This document shows positions 39,169 through 47,542 of a DNA stretch of 64,000 nt, one piece after another. The notes under the pieces are model-generated. The model saw only the letters and a list, made by a program, of their open reading frames with translations. It ran no database searches and had not been told where the DNA came from. This DNA comes from Sva-07 sp963747375 (lineage in GTDB: Bacteria > Actinomycetota > Acidimicrobiia > Acidimicrobiales > Ilumatobacteraceae), in assembly GCA_963747375.1 (NCBI GenBank), contig CAVVFL010000002.1, forward strand, positions 434,001 to 498,000, written 5' to 3'. Each line of letters opens with the position of its first letter. Position 1 is the first letter of the stretch. Both the position numbers and the translations under genes were made by a program.

Positions 39169-40359
39169 TCAGGTCCGCCTGATGGCGTCGCCGATGAGCG
39201 CGGCGGCAGCGGCAACGCCGGATCCGCCCATTGGCGCATCGAGGGCGTGAAGCGCCGCTTCGATGGTGCCGAGCGCCCCGAGCAGCATCGGCGGGTTCAC
39301 GTGGCCCATGTGCCCGATCCGGAAACGCGGCGCATCGGGTGCGCCGATCCCGAGGCCGAGCGTCAACCCCATTTCGTCCTCGCAGAGCTCGCGGAGCGCG
39401 GCGGGATCGATCGTTCCCGTCGAGACCGTGGTGACGGCGTGCGAGCGCGCCGCCGGGTCCGCGATGTTGCAGCTCAGGCCGCCGTCGGTCGTCCAGGCGT
39501 CGACTGCGGCCCACACCGATCTGGCGAGCGTGTCGTGGCGGTCCCACACGTTCTCGAGCCCCTCCTCGAAGATCATGTCGAGCGCCTCCCGCAATCCGTA
39601 CAGCAACGAAATGGGCGGGGTCCCGTTGTACAACTGGTAGTGCGCTTCGACGTTGCGGCGCGACGTCCAGTCGAAGTACCCGACACGCATGTCGGCGCGT
39701 TCGTGTTCCGCGAGTGCCTTCTCGTTCGCCCACACGATGCCGAGCCCGGGCGGTGTCATCAGGCCCTTCTGGCTGGCGGCCACCGTGACGTCGACACCCC
39801 ACTCGTCCATCTCGTAGCGGTCGCAGCCGAGTGACGCGATCGCGTCGACCAGCAGCAGTGCCGGGTGCCCGGCCGCGTCGATCGCGCGGCGGATGGCGGG
39901 AATGTCGTTGCGCACGCCCGTCGCCGTGTCAGCGAGGACGACGAGGATGCTCTTGATGCTGTGGTCGGTATCCGCTCGCAACCGCTCCTCGACCGCGTCC
40001 GGATCGACTGGGCCGTCGTCGGTGCCGGGCAGAACCTCGGCATCGGCGCCGCTGAGCGCTGCCTGTTCGCCCCACACGACGGCGAACGTCCCCGATTCGA
40101 GCACCAGTACCTTCTCGCCGCGTCGCATCGTGTTCGACACCGCCATCTGCCAGGCGGCGTGCCCGTTCCCGATCACGATGAACACCTCGCCGGAGGTCCG
40201 AGCGATGGCGGGCAGGTCGGCGAAGATGCTGTTCGAGAGATCGATCAACGGACCGTCGTAGATGTTCGGCATCGGCCGGTGCATGGCGGCGAGGACCCGA
40301 TCCGGGACGATCGACGGGCCGGGAATGGCCACCAGCGGGCGTCCGTGTCGAAGGGTCAT
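39169..40359 (-). CDS. Class V aminotransferase (alanine/serine-glyoxylate type)
   Basis: PLP-dependent aminotransferase of 396 residues. It contains VIGNGHAAWQMAV near the PLP phosphate site, LVDAIASLGCDRYEMDEWG with the PLP-ring aspartate, and the Schiff-base lysine in ASQKGLM (about residue 200), then YFDW and a C-terminal arginine region. This pattern is that of alanine-glyoxylate or serine-glyoxylate aminotransferases used in glyoxylate detoxification or the serine cycle. Convergent with the DUF971 gene; unbroken. Substrate pair inferred from family. Confidence 0.88.
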   Translation of the reverse strand: MTLRHGRPLVAIPGPSIVPDRVLAAMHRPMPNIYDGPLIDLSNSIFADLPAIARTSGEVFIVIGNGHAAWQMAVSNTMRRGEKVLVLESGTFAVVWGEQAALSGADAEVLPGTDDGPVDPDAVEERLRADTDHSIKSILVVLADTATGVRNDIPAIRRAIDAAGHPALLLVDAIASLGCDRYEMDEWGVDVTVAASQKGLMTPPGLGIVWANEKALAEHERADMRVGYFDWTSRRNVEAHYQLYNGTPPISLLYGLREALDMIFEEGLENVWDRHDTLARSVWAAVDAWTTDGGLSCNIADPAARSHAVTTVSTGTIDPAALRELCEDEMGLTLGLGIGAPDAPRFRIGHMGHVNPPMLLGALGTIEAALHALDAPMGGSGVAAAAALIGDAIRRT

Positions 40360-40731
40360 CGTGCGAGGATACGCGCGCTCGCCGTACGGCCGACCTCAGC
40401 GGAGGACCGGTTCGGCAGGAAGGTGAGATGAAGTGGGTACAACTCGTCGCCACGAGGTGCTCGGACATCCTGCAACCTGGGTGCCACCTCGAACTGCTCC
40501 TCACCGCCCTCTGCTCACACTGACGCAAACGGCCGGGCCGAGCGAAGCAGGACGACAACACGAACCAGCCCATGATCGCCGGCCGAACCTCACGGATGGC
40601 GCCACAGTGCCGGCGGTCGGGGATACTCCGCTCATCCGAAGGCTCAGGTTCTTCGTGCCGCTTCTTCGAGGCAGCAACGCAACGAGCCGCCTACGGTGCG
40701 GGTGAGTGCGAGGGACAGCGAGGAGTTCGCG
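40360..40731. other. Intergenic, 372 bp
   Basis: Gap between the divergent aminotransferase and SDR genes. It must hold both promoters. I see no conserved reading frame or strong hairpin. It marks the left edge of the accessory region. Confidence 0.4.
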
Positions 40732-41562
40732 ATGAGGGTCTGGTTGATCACGGGTGCGTCGCGCGGCATGGGCGCGTCGTTTGCCCGGGCAGCGCTCGCC
40801 GCCGGGGATCGGGTGGTGGCAACCGCTCGTCGCCCGGAGGACGTGTCGGCGACGTTCGATGCGAGCGACAGCCTGCTCGCGGTTCGGCTCGACGTAACCA
40901 GCGTCGAAGAGTCGGCTGCGGCAGTGAATGACGCTGTCGACAGGTTCGGTCGGATCGATGTGGTCGTCAATAGCGCAGGTGCTTCGTTCAAGGGGTTCTT
41001 CGAGGAGATGTCGCCCCAGCAGGTCGAGCAACAGTTGGCGACGAACTTGCTCGGGCCGATGAACGTGACACGCGCCGTGTTGCCGGTGATGCGGCGTCAA
41101 CGCTCGGGCCACCTGGTGGCGATCTCGTCTGGCGCCGGTCTGGTCGGCTTTCCCTACTCCTCGGTGTATGCAGCATCGAAGTTCGGGCTCGAAGGGTGGA
41201 TGGGAGCGCTCGCTGAGGAGATCGAGCCGTTTGGGATCCGCACGACGATCGTCAACCCCGGGTTCTTTCGCACCGGGCTCGCGAGCCCGGAGTCGTTGAT
41301 CTGGCCGGATGTCGTCATCGACGACTACAGCGAACGCAGCACTGAGCAGCGTGAATGGTGGCAGGCACAGGACGGACACCAGACCGGCGACCCTGACAAG
41401 TTGGCAGCAACACTGGTCGCCATTGCCGCCGAGAACACGCCTCCTCGACGGCTCATCGCCGGCGACGACGTCATTGCACTGGCCGAACGCAAGATCGCAG
41501 AGCTCCAAGGCCAGGTCGATGACCAACGCAGCGTCGCAGCGTCGTACGCCATCCACGGCTGA
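40732..41562 (+). CDS. Short-chain dehydrogenase/reductase (classical SDR)
   Basis: NAD(P)-dependent oxidoreductase of 276 residues. It has the cofactor motif TGASRGMG (residues 7-14), DVTSVEES, the NSAG motif, catalytic serine in AISSGAG and YxxxK in YAASKFG, then VNPGFFRTGLA. The position after the glycine motif (TARRPED) suggests NADP. The ATG at 40732 follows GAGGAGTTCGCG, which carries a ribosome-binding-like GAGGAG; the open frame upstream is not SDR-like. Substrate unknown. Confidence 0.88.
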   Translation: MRVWLITGASRGMGASFARAALAAGDRVVATARRPEDVSATFDASDSLLAVRLDVTSVEESAAAVNDAVDRFGRIDVVVNSAGASFKGFFEEMSPQQVEQQLATNLLGPMNVTRAVLPVMRRQRSGHLVAISSGAGLVGFPYSSVYAASKFGLEGWMGALAEEIEPFGIRTTIVNPGFFRTGLASPESLIWPDVVIDDYSERSTEQREWWQAQDGHQTGDPDKLAATLVAIAAENTPPRRLIAGDDVIALAERKIAELQGQVDDQRSVAASYAIHG

Positions 41563-41615
41563 CGCCGTCCCGGCGATCAGGGACAGTTCCGACGCTGGGT
41601 CGCGACACGTCCGGA

Positions 41616-42164
41616 TCAGAGAGTCTTGCTCATGTGGATGTCGTCGGGTTCGAGCTGGACCAGCTCGGGTAATGGTTGCTCGGTGGGCTGGAAGCCGCGC
41701 GCGAGGTAGAAGCGCACGGTGTTGGCCGATGGCGTTGCCGACACGACCATCTCGGTAGCACCGAGGTCGCGTGCGATCTGATCGAGTTCGTCCGAGAGGC
41801 GGCTGCCGATGCCGGTCCTGCGAAACAGTGCGCTGACGTGGAGAAAGGCGAGCTGTGCGATCTGTGGACGCAGATGAGGCACGACGATCCCGATCCCGAC
41901 CAGCCGTTCATTCGCGAAGGCGCCGACTGCGACCCCGCCGGCCTCGACGTACTGGTCGGCTTCGCGCACCTTGGCGTCGACGGAGTGTTCGCCCTCGCCA
42001 TCGGCGTCCCAGGCGGCCGCGTCCCAGTGACCGTGCCGTTCGATGAGCCGCACGCCCTGCTGCTCGTACAACACCTCGATTCGCTCCTGCCGGTCGATCT
42101 CCGCGATGCGTGACAGCTCATCCCTGCCCATGGTTCGGAACGTCGCAGCGGGTTCCACGGGCAC
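41616..42164 (-). CDS. GNAT-family N-acetyltransferase
   Basis: Acetyl-CoA-dependent acetyltransferase of about 180 residues. Core elements are LSRIAEIDRQE, GIGIVVPHLRPQIAQLAFLHVS, then the CoA loop RRTGIGSRL (variant of Q/RxxGxG/A) and a final NTVRFYLARGFQP. The start is uncertain: GTG 42164 or the ATG at 42131. It lies 104 bp downstream of a second, different GNAT gene on the same strand. Substrate unknown. Confidence 0.8.
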   Translation of the reverse strand: MPVEPAATFRTMGRDELSRIAEIDRQERIEVLYEQQGVRLIERHGHWDAAAWDADGEGEHSVDAKVREADQYVEAGGVAVGAFANERLVGIGIVVPHLRPQIAQLAFLHVSALFRRTGIGSRLSDELDQIARDLGATEMVVSATPSANTVRFYLARGFQPTEQPLPELVQLEPDDIHMSKTL

Positions 42165-42268
42165 AGATTCGCACGCGACTTGCTCGCACGGCGTCGGTGA
42201 TCTGTCGGAGCGCCTCCGTCCCGGTAGTCGGGGACACGGCCCCGTCGTGAGGATCGAGCCGGATGCTG

Positions 42269-42754
42269 TCAGGCCGTGAGAGGTTTCCAGTAGACGACCT
42301 TGTCGTCACGGGGTCCGTAGAAGCGACGGATTCGGGCCTCTTCGACGTAGCCCTGCTTCGGGTAGAACTCCCGTGTCCGTGCGTACCGGTCGGTCGATGA
42401 TGTCTCGACGATGAGAACCTGCGCTGTGTCTGGACCAGCTCGTTGGAGGTGATGTTCCACGTGATCGAGCAGCGCTCCTCCGATGCCGTTCCCCTGTTGG
42501 CTCGGGTGGACGGCGATGAAGTACAGGTTCCACATTCGATCGGAGAACGGTTCGGGCGCGAAGTACGCCGCGCCGACCACGGTCCCATCTGCCGCTTCGT
42601 TCACGACGAAGTGGTGATCATGCAGCGACCCGTCGAGGATCCCTGTGACGACGTCGTCGACGAAAGCTGCGCCCTCCACATCGAACATCGCGGTATCGAT
42701 CGCAATGGCCTTGATGGCGGGGATGTCCATCGACTCGGCAGGTCTGATCGTCAC
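42269..42754 (-). CDS. GNAT-family N-acetyltransferase
   Basis: 161-residue acetyltransferase: MTIRPAESMDIPAI, YFIAVHPSQQGNGIGGALLD with the CoA-binding QGNGIGG loop, and TREFYPKQGYVEEARIRRFY. Only distantly similar to the GNAT gene just downstream. It faces the CGNR-type regulator across a 57-bp gap containing an inverted repeat, so control by that regulator is likely. Substrate unknown. Confidence 0.85.
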   Translation of the reverse strand: MTIRPAESMDIPAIKAIAIDTAMFDVEGAAFVDDVVTGILDGSLHDHHFVVNEAADGTVVGAAYFAPEPFSDRMWNLYFIAVHPSQQGNGIGGALLDHVEHHLQRAGPDTAQVLIVETSSTDRYARTREFYPKQGYVEEARIRRFYGPRDDKVVYWKPLTA

Positions 42755-42768
42755 GTCATCTCGATTCT

Positions 42769-42797
42769 GTTACGGTAGAAGGTGATGTCACCGTAAC
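42769..42797. promoter_or_regulatory. Inverted repeat, likely operator
   Basis: GTTACGGT and ACCGTAAC form perfect 8-bp arms separated by 13 bp, with an inner near-palindrome GGTGATGTCACC. It sits between the divergent GNAT (start 42754) and CGNR regulator (start 42812) genes, where an operator for both is expected. Confidence 0.65.
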
Positions 42798-42811
42798 GGA
42801 AGGGGACTGGC

Positions 42812-43402
42812 ATGGGCAATCGAGTTCCGGATCTCCCGATCCTCGGTGAGCCGTTGATCGCAGAGTTCGCAAACACCCTCTACATCGATGAAACGTCCCG
42901 CCTGGATGTGCTCGACCGCCCCGCCTGGACCGCGGCCTGGCTCCGACAGGCGCCGTGCGCAGCTGACCTCGCTGCCCCGCACCGTCTCCGGAGCGAAGAC
43001 ACCGAACAGTTGAGGGTGCTGCGAGACGCGGTGCGTGGTTTACTCGTCCGTGGTCGCCACTGCCGTGCTGCCGACATCGAGGTCGTCAACGTCGCCGCTC
43101 GTTCAGGGGAGAGTCACCGTCTACTCGCGTCGAGCGCCAACGGCCAGCTCGAGGTGATCAGCGGTCATCGCTCGCACGGCATCGAGCGCGTGCTGTCGGC
43201 GGTCGCGATCAGTGTCGTCGACTCCGTCGAGAACGGAGTGTTCGACCTCCATCAGGTGTGCAGCCGACCAGGTTGCAACCGCTTCTTCTTTCGCGATCAT
43301 CACCGCCGCCGATACTGCAACCCTCGCTGCGCAAACGCCGACCGACAAGCTCGGTACAACGCTCGAAGAGCAGAACCATCGCGAACCGACACCGCTCGCT
43401 GA
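42812..43402 (+). CDS. ABATE/CGNR zinc-finger protein, probable regulator
   Basis: 196 residues. The N-terminal part resembles the ABATE domain (EPLIAEFANTLYID, DTEQLRVLRDAVRGLL). The C-terminus is a CGNR zinc finger with the pattern CSRPGCNRFFF, then YCNPRCANADRQARYNARR; four cysteines bind zinc and the basic tail may bind DNA. GGAAGGGG lies 8 bp before the ATG as ribosome-binding site. The inverted repeat directly upstream suggests autoregulation and control of the divergent GNAT gene. Confidence 0.83.
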   Translation: MGNRVPDLPILGEPLIAEFANTLYIDETSRLDVLDRPAWTAAWLRQAPCAADLAAPHRLRSEDTEQLRVLRDAVRGLLVRGRHCRAADIEVVNVAARSGESHRLLASSANGQLEVISGHRSHGIERVLSAVAISVVDSVENGVFDLHQVCSRPGCNRFFFRDHHRRRYCNPRCANADRQARYNARRAEPSRTDTAR

Positions 43403-43491
43403 TGACATCGAAGAGCCTCGATCAGCGCACGCACTGCCAGTGTTTGGAGGTACCTCGCGGCCCGGGCCGGCGGCTTCGTAGAATCCGTGAC

Positions 43492-43953
43492 GTGGCTCGA
43501 AGGGACTGCGCCTCGCGTGTCGTCAACGCCGAACTGGAACGGGTCTTCGACGCACTCGTCGATCGCATTGCGCTCGAGACCTGGTTGCCGCCCGATGGGA
43601 TGACGGGGAGATTCGAACGATTCGATCCAGCAGCTGGTGGCTCGTACCGGTTGATCCTGACCTATGTGGATCCGGCCGGGGCTGGAGCGAAGAGCTCGGC
43701 TGACTCAGACATCGTCGAGGCCCGATTCGTCGACATCGTGCGGAACGACCGCGTGGTCCAAGCGGTCGACTTCGTGTCGAACGACCCGGCGTATGCGGGC
43801 ACCATGACGATGACATGGGCTGTGCACGCAACCGACGAGGGAACCCTGGTCGAGTTCACGGCGGCCGATGTGCCGGACGGCATCTCCGCCGAGGATCATT
43901 CGGCAGGAATGATGTCGTCGCTGGAGAACCTCGCCACCTATCTGAGCTCGTAG
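43492..43953 (+). CDS. SRPBCC (AHSA1-type) domain protein
   Basis: Single START/Bet v 1-like ligand-binding domain of about 153 residues. Family segments are VVNAELERVFDALVD, a glycine-rich FDPAAGGSYRLILTY, FVDIVRNDRVVQAVDF, MTMTWAVHATDEGTLVEF and the closing helix SAGMMSSLENLATYL. The GTG at 43492 fits the domain start; no ATG is available at the right distance. These domains bind hydrophobic ligands; the ligand is unknown. Confidence 0.82.
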   Translation: MARRDCASRVVNAELERVFDALVDRIALETWLPPDGMTGRFERFDPAAGGSYRLILTYVDPAGAGAKSSADSDIVEARFVDIVRNDRVVQAVDFVSNDPAYAGTMTMTWAVHATDEGTLVEFTAADVPDGISAEDHSAGMMSSLENLATYLSS

Positions 43954-43979
43954 ATCGCGTTCCTCCGGTGCACGCACGC

Positions 43980-44023
43980 GGTGTTCGGTGGCACTGGGTC
44001 CGGTGTTCGGTCGCACTGGGTCT
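43980..44023. repeat. Two 22-bp direct repeats upstream of vapBC
   Basis: GGTGTTCGGTGGCACTGGGT(CC) at 43980 is followed directly by GGTGTTCGGTCGCACTGGGT(CT) at 44002, with two mismatches. They lie 27 bp before the antitoxin start. Direct repeats in this place are plausible binding sites for VapBC autorepression. Confidence 0.65.
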
Positions 44024-44050
44024 CGTGTGATATCGACGCGAGGAGAGGTT

Positions 44051-44272
44051 GTGACTGACATTCTCATTCGAGGGGTGCCTGACGAGATCCTGTCGGCGAT
44101 CGACGCTAAGGCGAAGCGACTCGGACTGTCGCGGACGGCCTATCTGCGCCGAGCTCTCGAGCGTGAGTGCAGCGAATCGAGCGCGCCGGTGACACTCGGA
44201 GGGCTGGAGCGCTTCGCCGCACTTTCAGCGGACCTCGACGATCCTGGCGTCATGTCCGAAGCCTGGTCGTGA
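44051..44272 (+). CDS. VapB-type ribbon-helix-helix antitoxin
   Basis: 73-residue antitoxin. The ribbon-helix-helix is ILIRGVPDEILSAIDAKAKR, followed by LGLSRTAYLRRALE; the acidic C-terminus would wrap the toxin. GTG start at 44051 after GAGGAGAGG. Its stop overlaps the toxin GTG (GTGA), the usual coupling of such pairs. Direct repeats upstream (43980) suggest that the complex represses its own promoter. Confidence 0.88.
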   Translation: MTDILIRGVPDEILSAIDAKAKRLGLSRTAYLRRALERECSESSAPVTLGGLERFAALSADLDDPGVMSEAWS

Positions 44273-44679
44273 CCACAGCATGGCTGATCGACAAGTCGGC
44301 GATCGGTCGATTGCACCTCGCCGTCGACGCCGATGCCTGGCCGGACCGGATCGAGCGGGGGATGGTACGGATCAGCACCGTGACGCGTCTCGAGATCGGC
44401 TTCTCTGCGCGATCTGGTGACGACCACCGAGCGTTGTTCGCCGAACCGCCGATCACCTCGATGCCGGTCGAGTACTTGACACCGATGATCGAGGACCGCG
44501 CCGTCGAGATCCAGTCGGCACTCGCCGAGCGCGGGCACCATCGTGCACCGTCGATTCCCGACATCTTGATCGCCGCGACTGCCGAACTCGCCGAACTCAC
44601 GGTGTTACACATCGACGAGGATTTCGAACTGATCGCGTCGTTCACAGGCCAACCGCACGAGCGCCTCGAACTCCGCTGA
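44269..44679 (+). CDS. VapC-type PIN-domain ribonuclease toxin
   Basis: 136-residue PIN nuclease that cleaves RNA, typically tRNA or rRNA. The acidic active site is visible: Asp in WLIDKSAIGRL, Glu in TRLEIGFSAR, and Asp in SIPDILIAATAEL with a further Asp in LHIDEDFELIA. GTG start overlapping the antitoxin stop. Unbroken and probably active; partner antitoxin at 44051. Confidence 0.9.
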   Translation: MTTAWLIDKSAIGRLHLAVDADAWPDRIERGMVRISTVTRLEIGFSARSGDDHRALFAEPPITSMPVEYLTPMIEDRAVEIQSALAERGHHRAPSIPDILIAATAELAELTVLHIDEDFELIASFTGQPHERLELR

Positions 44680-44962
44680 CCGCGACCCGGCGTTCAGGTC
44701 ACTCTCGTGTGGGTCCGGTGCTTGAGTCGATCAACGCAGAACGAGAACCACCACGGCGATGAGGGCAGCCACGATTCCGGGCCGGAACAGCGTTCGCATT
44801 CGGTGCGCATCTGTTCGTCGTCGTCAGGTGTCCAGGACTCGGACATGAACCGAACCTGCTGGCGAGGCGCCGCGGTAGACCGGCTTCGCTCCTCTGTTCC
44901 GGCCCGGCGATAGGCGTTCCCTGAGCCGGACGTGTGAGCATGCCGTCTGGGAGAATGGCGCG

Positions 44963-45838
44963 ATGGACGAGACGATCTTCTTCTTCACTGCCGACGATGG
45001 TGACGAGGTGGTCGCGTACCGCTGGGCGGGCGACGGCGAGCCACGTGGAATCGTGCAGATCGCGCACGGCATGGGCGAGCACGCCGGCCGCTACCGTCGG
45101 TTTGCCGGCGCACTCACCGACGCGGGCTACGTCGTGTACGCCGGAGATCACCGCGGGCACGGTCGTACGGCAGGCTCTGTCGAGCGCCTTGGCGACCTCG
45201 GTCCCGGCGGCTGGCCCGGTCTGATGGCCGACATCGGACAGCTCGCCGGCATTGCGCGGAGCGAGTTCCCCGGACTGCCGCTGGTGATGGTCGGTCACAG
45301 CATGGGATCGTTCGCGCTCCAGCAATATCTACTGGATCACAGCATCGAGTTGGCTGGCGCCGTGCTCTCGGGCACGAGCGCGATCGACGTGATCGCGGCC
45401 GGGATCGATCCGACGCAGGAGGTGGATCTTTCGGCCTTCAACGCCCCGTTCGAGCCGGCCCGCACCGAATCCGACTGGCTGACCCGCGATCCCGACGAGG
45501 TCGATCTGTACATCGCCGATGACTACTGCGGTTTCGGCATCGACGCTGCCGCCGCTGCGAGCATGTTGGACTCGCTGACGGTCTGTTCCGACGCGGATCG
45601 TCTGGCTGCCATCCGATCCGACCTCCCGATCTACCTCCTTTCGGGATCCGCCGATCCGCTGGCCGGCGGCGGTGAACTGATCGAGCTTGTCGCCGGCCGC
45701 TATCGGGACGCCGGCGTCGATGACGTGACGGTGGCCGTCTATCCAGACGCTCGTCACGAGGTGTTCAACGAGATCAATCGCGACGAGATCACCTCCGCCC
45801 TGATCGCCTGGTTGGATCGCGTGACCGAGGGCTCCTGA
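44963..45838 (+). CDS. Alpha/beta hydrolase (monoacylglycerol-lipase-like)
   Basis: Serine hydrolase of 291 residues. It shows the oxyanion HGMGEHAGRY, typical of monoacylglycerol lipases and lysophospholipases, GDHRGHGRT, the nucleophile elbow GHSMGSFAL (Ser about 116), an aspartate in SGSADPLAGGG and the catalytic histidine in DARHEVFNE. No signal peptide, so cytoplasmic. The upstream 280 bp contain no gene I can support. Substrate likely a lipid ester. Confidence 0.88.
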   Translation: MDETIFFFTADDGDEVVAYRWAGDGEPRGIVQIAHGMGEHAGRYRRFAGALTDAGYVVYAGDHRGHGRTAGSVERLGDLGPGGWPGLMADIGQLAGIARSEFPGLPLVMVGHSMGSFALQQYLLDHSIELAGAVLSGTSAIDVIAAGIDPTQEVDLSAFNAPFEPARTESDWLTRDPDEVDLYIADDYCGFGIDAAAAASMLDSLTVCSDADRLAAIRSDLPIYLLSGSADPLAGGGELIELVAGRYRDAGVDDVTVAVYPDARHEVFNEINRDEITSALIAWLDRVTEGS

Positions 45839-45942
45839 CGAACAGCTAGCTCCGGCAGCGGTGGCCGTTTTCGGCGGCCCTGGTTGTCGTTTACGATCGG
45901 TCGCGAGCCCGCCGTTGAGTGGGGGACATGGAGGAATCGCTC

Positions 45943-46212
45943 ATGATCAGAATGATGGTCCGACACGACGTGGCCGACTACGGCACCTGGCGCAAGGCCT
46001 ACGACGACTTCGACGAGGAACGTACCGGGATGGGCGTTCGCGGCGATGGTGTCTATCGGGCCGTGGACAATCCCAACAACGTCACCGCCTATCACGACTT
46101 TGACTCGATCGAGGCGGCCCAGTCGTTCGCCAGCTCACCGCGGCTACGCGATGTGATGGAGGGCGCTGGCGTGGCCGGCGCTCCCGACATCTGGTTCGTA
46201 GAGAAGGCTTGA
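45943..46212 (+). CDS. ABM-like ferredoxin-fold small protein
   Basis: 89-residue protein of the antibiotic-biosynthesis-monooxygenase/dimeric alpha-beta barrel kind: MVRHDVADYGTWRKAYDDF, NPNNVTAYHDFDSIEAAQSF and PDIWFVEKA. I chose the second ATG (45943) because GGAGGA lies 8 bp before it; an in-frame ATG at 45919 is less well placed. Such proteins are often of unknown function and no partner enzyme is adjacent. Confidence 0.78.
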   Translation: MIRMMVRHDVADYGTWRKAYDDFDEERTGMGVRGDGVYRAVDNPNNVTAYHDFDSIEAAQSFASSPRLRDVMEGAGVAGAPDIWFVEKA

Positions 46213-46579
46213 TCGCCGGACGCCCGTCCGAGTCGGGCCGCGGTCGCGGGTGTGCATCGAGCCTGGGGTCGAGAACGCCAAATGACGCGACCGATCACGG
46301 GTGCACGGTGGAAGGCGCGCGCCCGCTCAACCCGACCACATCGTCATGAGGGGAGCGATGGAAGCCGTCTCACATGCCGGTCCTCAACCGGACCGAGTCA
46401 CGAGGCGACGGTCTCCCGCCGATCAGTGATTATGCAGGGCCGGTCGGGCCGAAGAGGCGACCGACTTCGCCGGAAGCCGAGTAACCGATGGGTGCATAGC
46501 GAGTTGCGATTACCGAGTGCCTTCGACGCCGACGGCGTCGGCCGTCCGCGACCCGGGCACTGTGGCAGTTCGGGTCGGA
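46213..46579. other. Intergenic, 367 bp, containing a directional hairpin repeat
   Basis: No supported gene. It contains a copy of the accessory-region repeat at 46364-46481 (CCGTCTCACATGCCGGTCCT, then CAACCGGACCGAGTC and GATCAGTGATTATGCAG). Confidence 0.5.
46364..46481 (+). repeat. Accessory-region repeat, copy 1
   Basis: About 118 bp, roughly 78% identical to the copy at 47304. It has a small hairpin CCGGT-CCTCA-ACCGG and the later segment CGATCAGTGATTATGCAG. It separates the ABM-like gene from the MazEF-type pair. Confidence 0.75.
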
Positions 46580-46897
46580 TCAATTGAGGCCGAGCACGGT
46601 GACGAGAGCCTCATCGACGGCCCACATCTCGTCGGCTGCCAACCGCGCCACACGGCGCCCGAGCCGCTGTGCGTCGACGGCACCGAGCTGTTCGACGAGT
46701 ACCCGAGTGGTAGTCCCAGAGATCGAAACCTCGGGGCGGAACGACGCCGGGCGGGCACTTCTTGACGTCGGCGCTACGAGGATCACCGAGCGAGGCAGCA
46801 TCGAGTCTGACTGCACGATCACGCCGAAGCGCTCACCCTGTTGCTCGTGTCCCGCACCCTTGGGAACCTTGAAGCGAAAGACTTCACCCCGCTGCAC
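46580..46897 (-). CDS. MazF/PemK-type endoribonuclease toxin
   Basis: 105-residue toxin that cleaves mRNA at short sequences. Start MQRGEVFRFKVPKG is the MazF beta-barrel opening, followed by RFGVIVQSDSML, ILVAPTSRSARPASFRPEV and LVEQLGAVDAQRLG. Its start overlaps the antitoxin end by 14 bp. Unbroken. Related toxins often act on a triplet to heptamer; the target here is unknown. Confidence 0.88.
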   Translation of the reverse strand: MQRGEVFRFKVPKGAGHEQQGERFGVIVQSDSMLPRSVILVAPTSRSARPASFRPEVSISGTTTRVLVEQLGAVDAQRLGRRVARLAADEMWAVDEALVTVLGLN

Positions 46898-47123
46898 GCA
46901 TCGTCTCCATCATCGACGCGATCGACAGCATCTCGACTCGATCCACTTCGTCGGCATCCAACGCGGCTGCCTCGGCTGCGAGCTCACTTCGCTTCCGTAT
47001 CCGCTCGGCCGAGGCCAGTAGGGCAGAACGGATCGCCGCAGACTGGCTCAGACCGGTCGCCTCCAAAATGCGAAGGGCATGCTGGGCATCATCGTCGAGT
47101 CGAACCGAGATCGCTTTCGCCAT
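46884..47123 (-). CDS. Ribbon-helix-helix antitoxin of the MazF-type pair
   Basis: 79-residue antitoxin. N-terminal ribbon-helix-helix: AKAISVRLDDDAQHALRILE, then TGLSQSAAIRSALL; the C-terminal helix is rich in alanine and acidic residues. It precedes and overlaps the toxin gene on the minus strand. The upstream sequence TTGACTCATG places a possible promoter element directly at the start. Confidence 0.85.
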   Translation of the reverse strand: MAKAISVRLDDDAQHALRILEATGLSQSAAIRSALLASAERIRKRSELAAEAAALDADEVDRVEMLSIASMMETMRAAG

Positions 47124-47542
47124 GAGTCAAGTATGACAGAACGTGATACGGATGGCAACCGTGCGCAGATGGCACCGGGTGCCCGGTATGTGCGCCTGAC
47201 TCCACTGTCGATCTCAGCCGGGCGACCGTTCGGAATCGGCATGCTCATCACCGTCAAGTCGCCCCCGATGGTGGCCGAGTACGAGGCCCAAGTCGAGTGC
47301 CCGGAAGTCTCATCTGTCGGTCCCCACCGGACGGAGTCGCGAGGCGACAGCTCCTGTCGATCAGTGACTATGCAGTGGCCCGTCGGTCCGAAGGGGCGAC
47401 TGACTTCGGCCGGAAGCGTGAGGGGTGGCGCGTCGAAAGTGGTCTGTCCACAAGGGCTTTCGTTCGTGCTCTTGCACCCAACGAGTTGTTCGGAACTGTC
47501 AGTTGATGCCGGCGCCGCCGTTCATGCACTCTGTGCGGGGGC
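47124..47542. other. Intergenic, 419 bp, containing repeat copy 2
   Basis: Between the MazEF-type promoter and the end of the broken acyl-CoA dehydrogenase. No supported gene; repeat copy 2 occupies 47304-47422. Confidence 0.5.
47304..47422 (+). repeat. Accessory-region repeat, copy 2
   Basis: Aligns end to end with copy 1 (46364): GTCTCATCTGTCGGTCCCCA, then CCGGACGGAGTCGCGAGGCG and CGATCAGTGACTATGCAG. Same strand as all other copies. Confidence 0.75.

Noticed and set aside
44695..44860. Small minus-strand frame with a hydrophobic tail (MRTLFRPGIVAALIAVVVLV)
   Set aside because: A 22-codon frame that reads like a membrane anchor, possibly joined by a frame slip to an upstream MSESWTPDDDEQ segment. 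Too short and unsupported to annotate.
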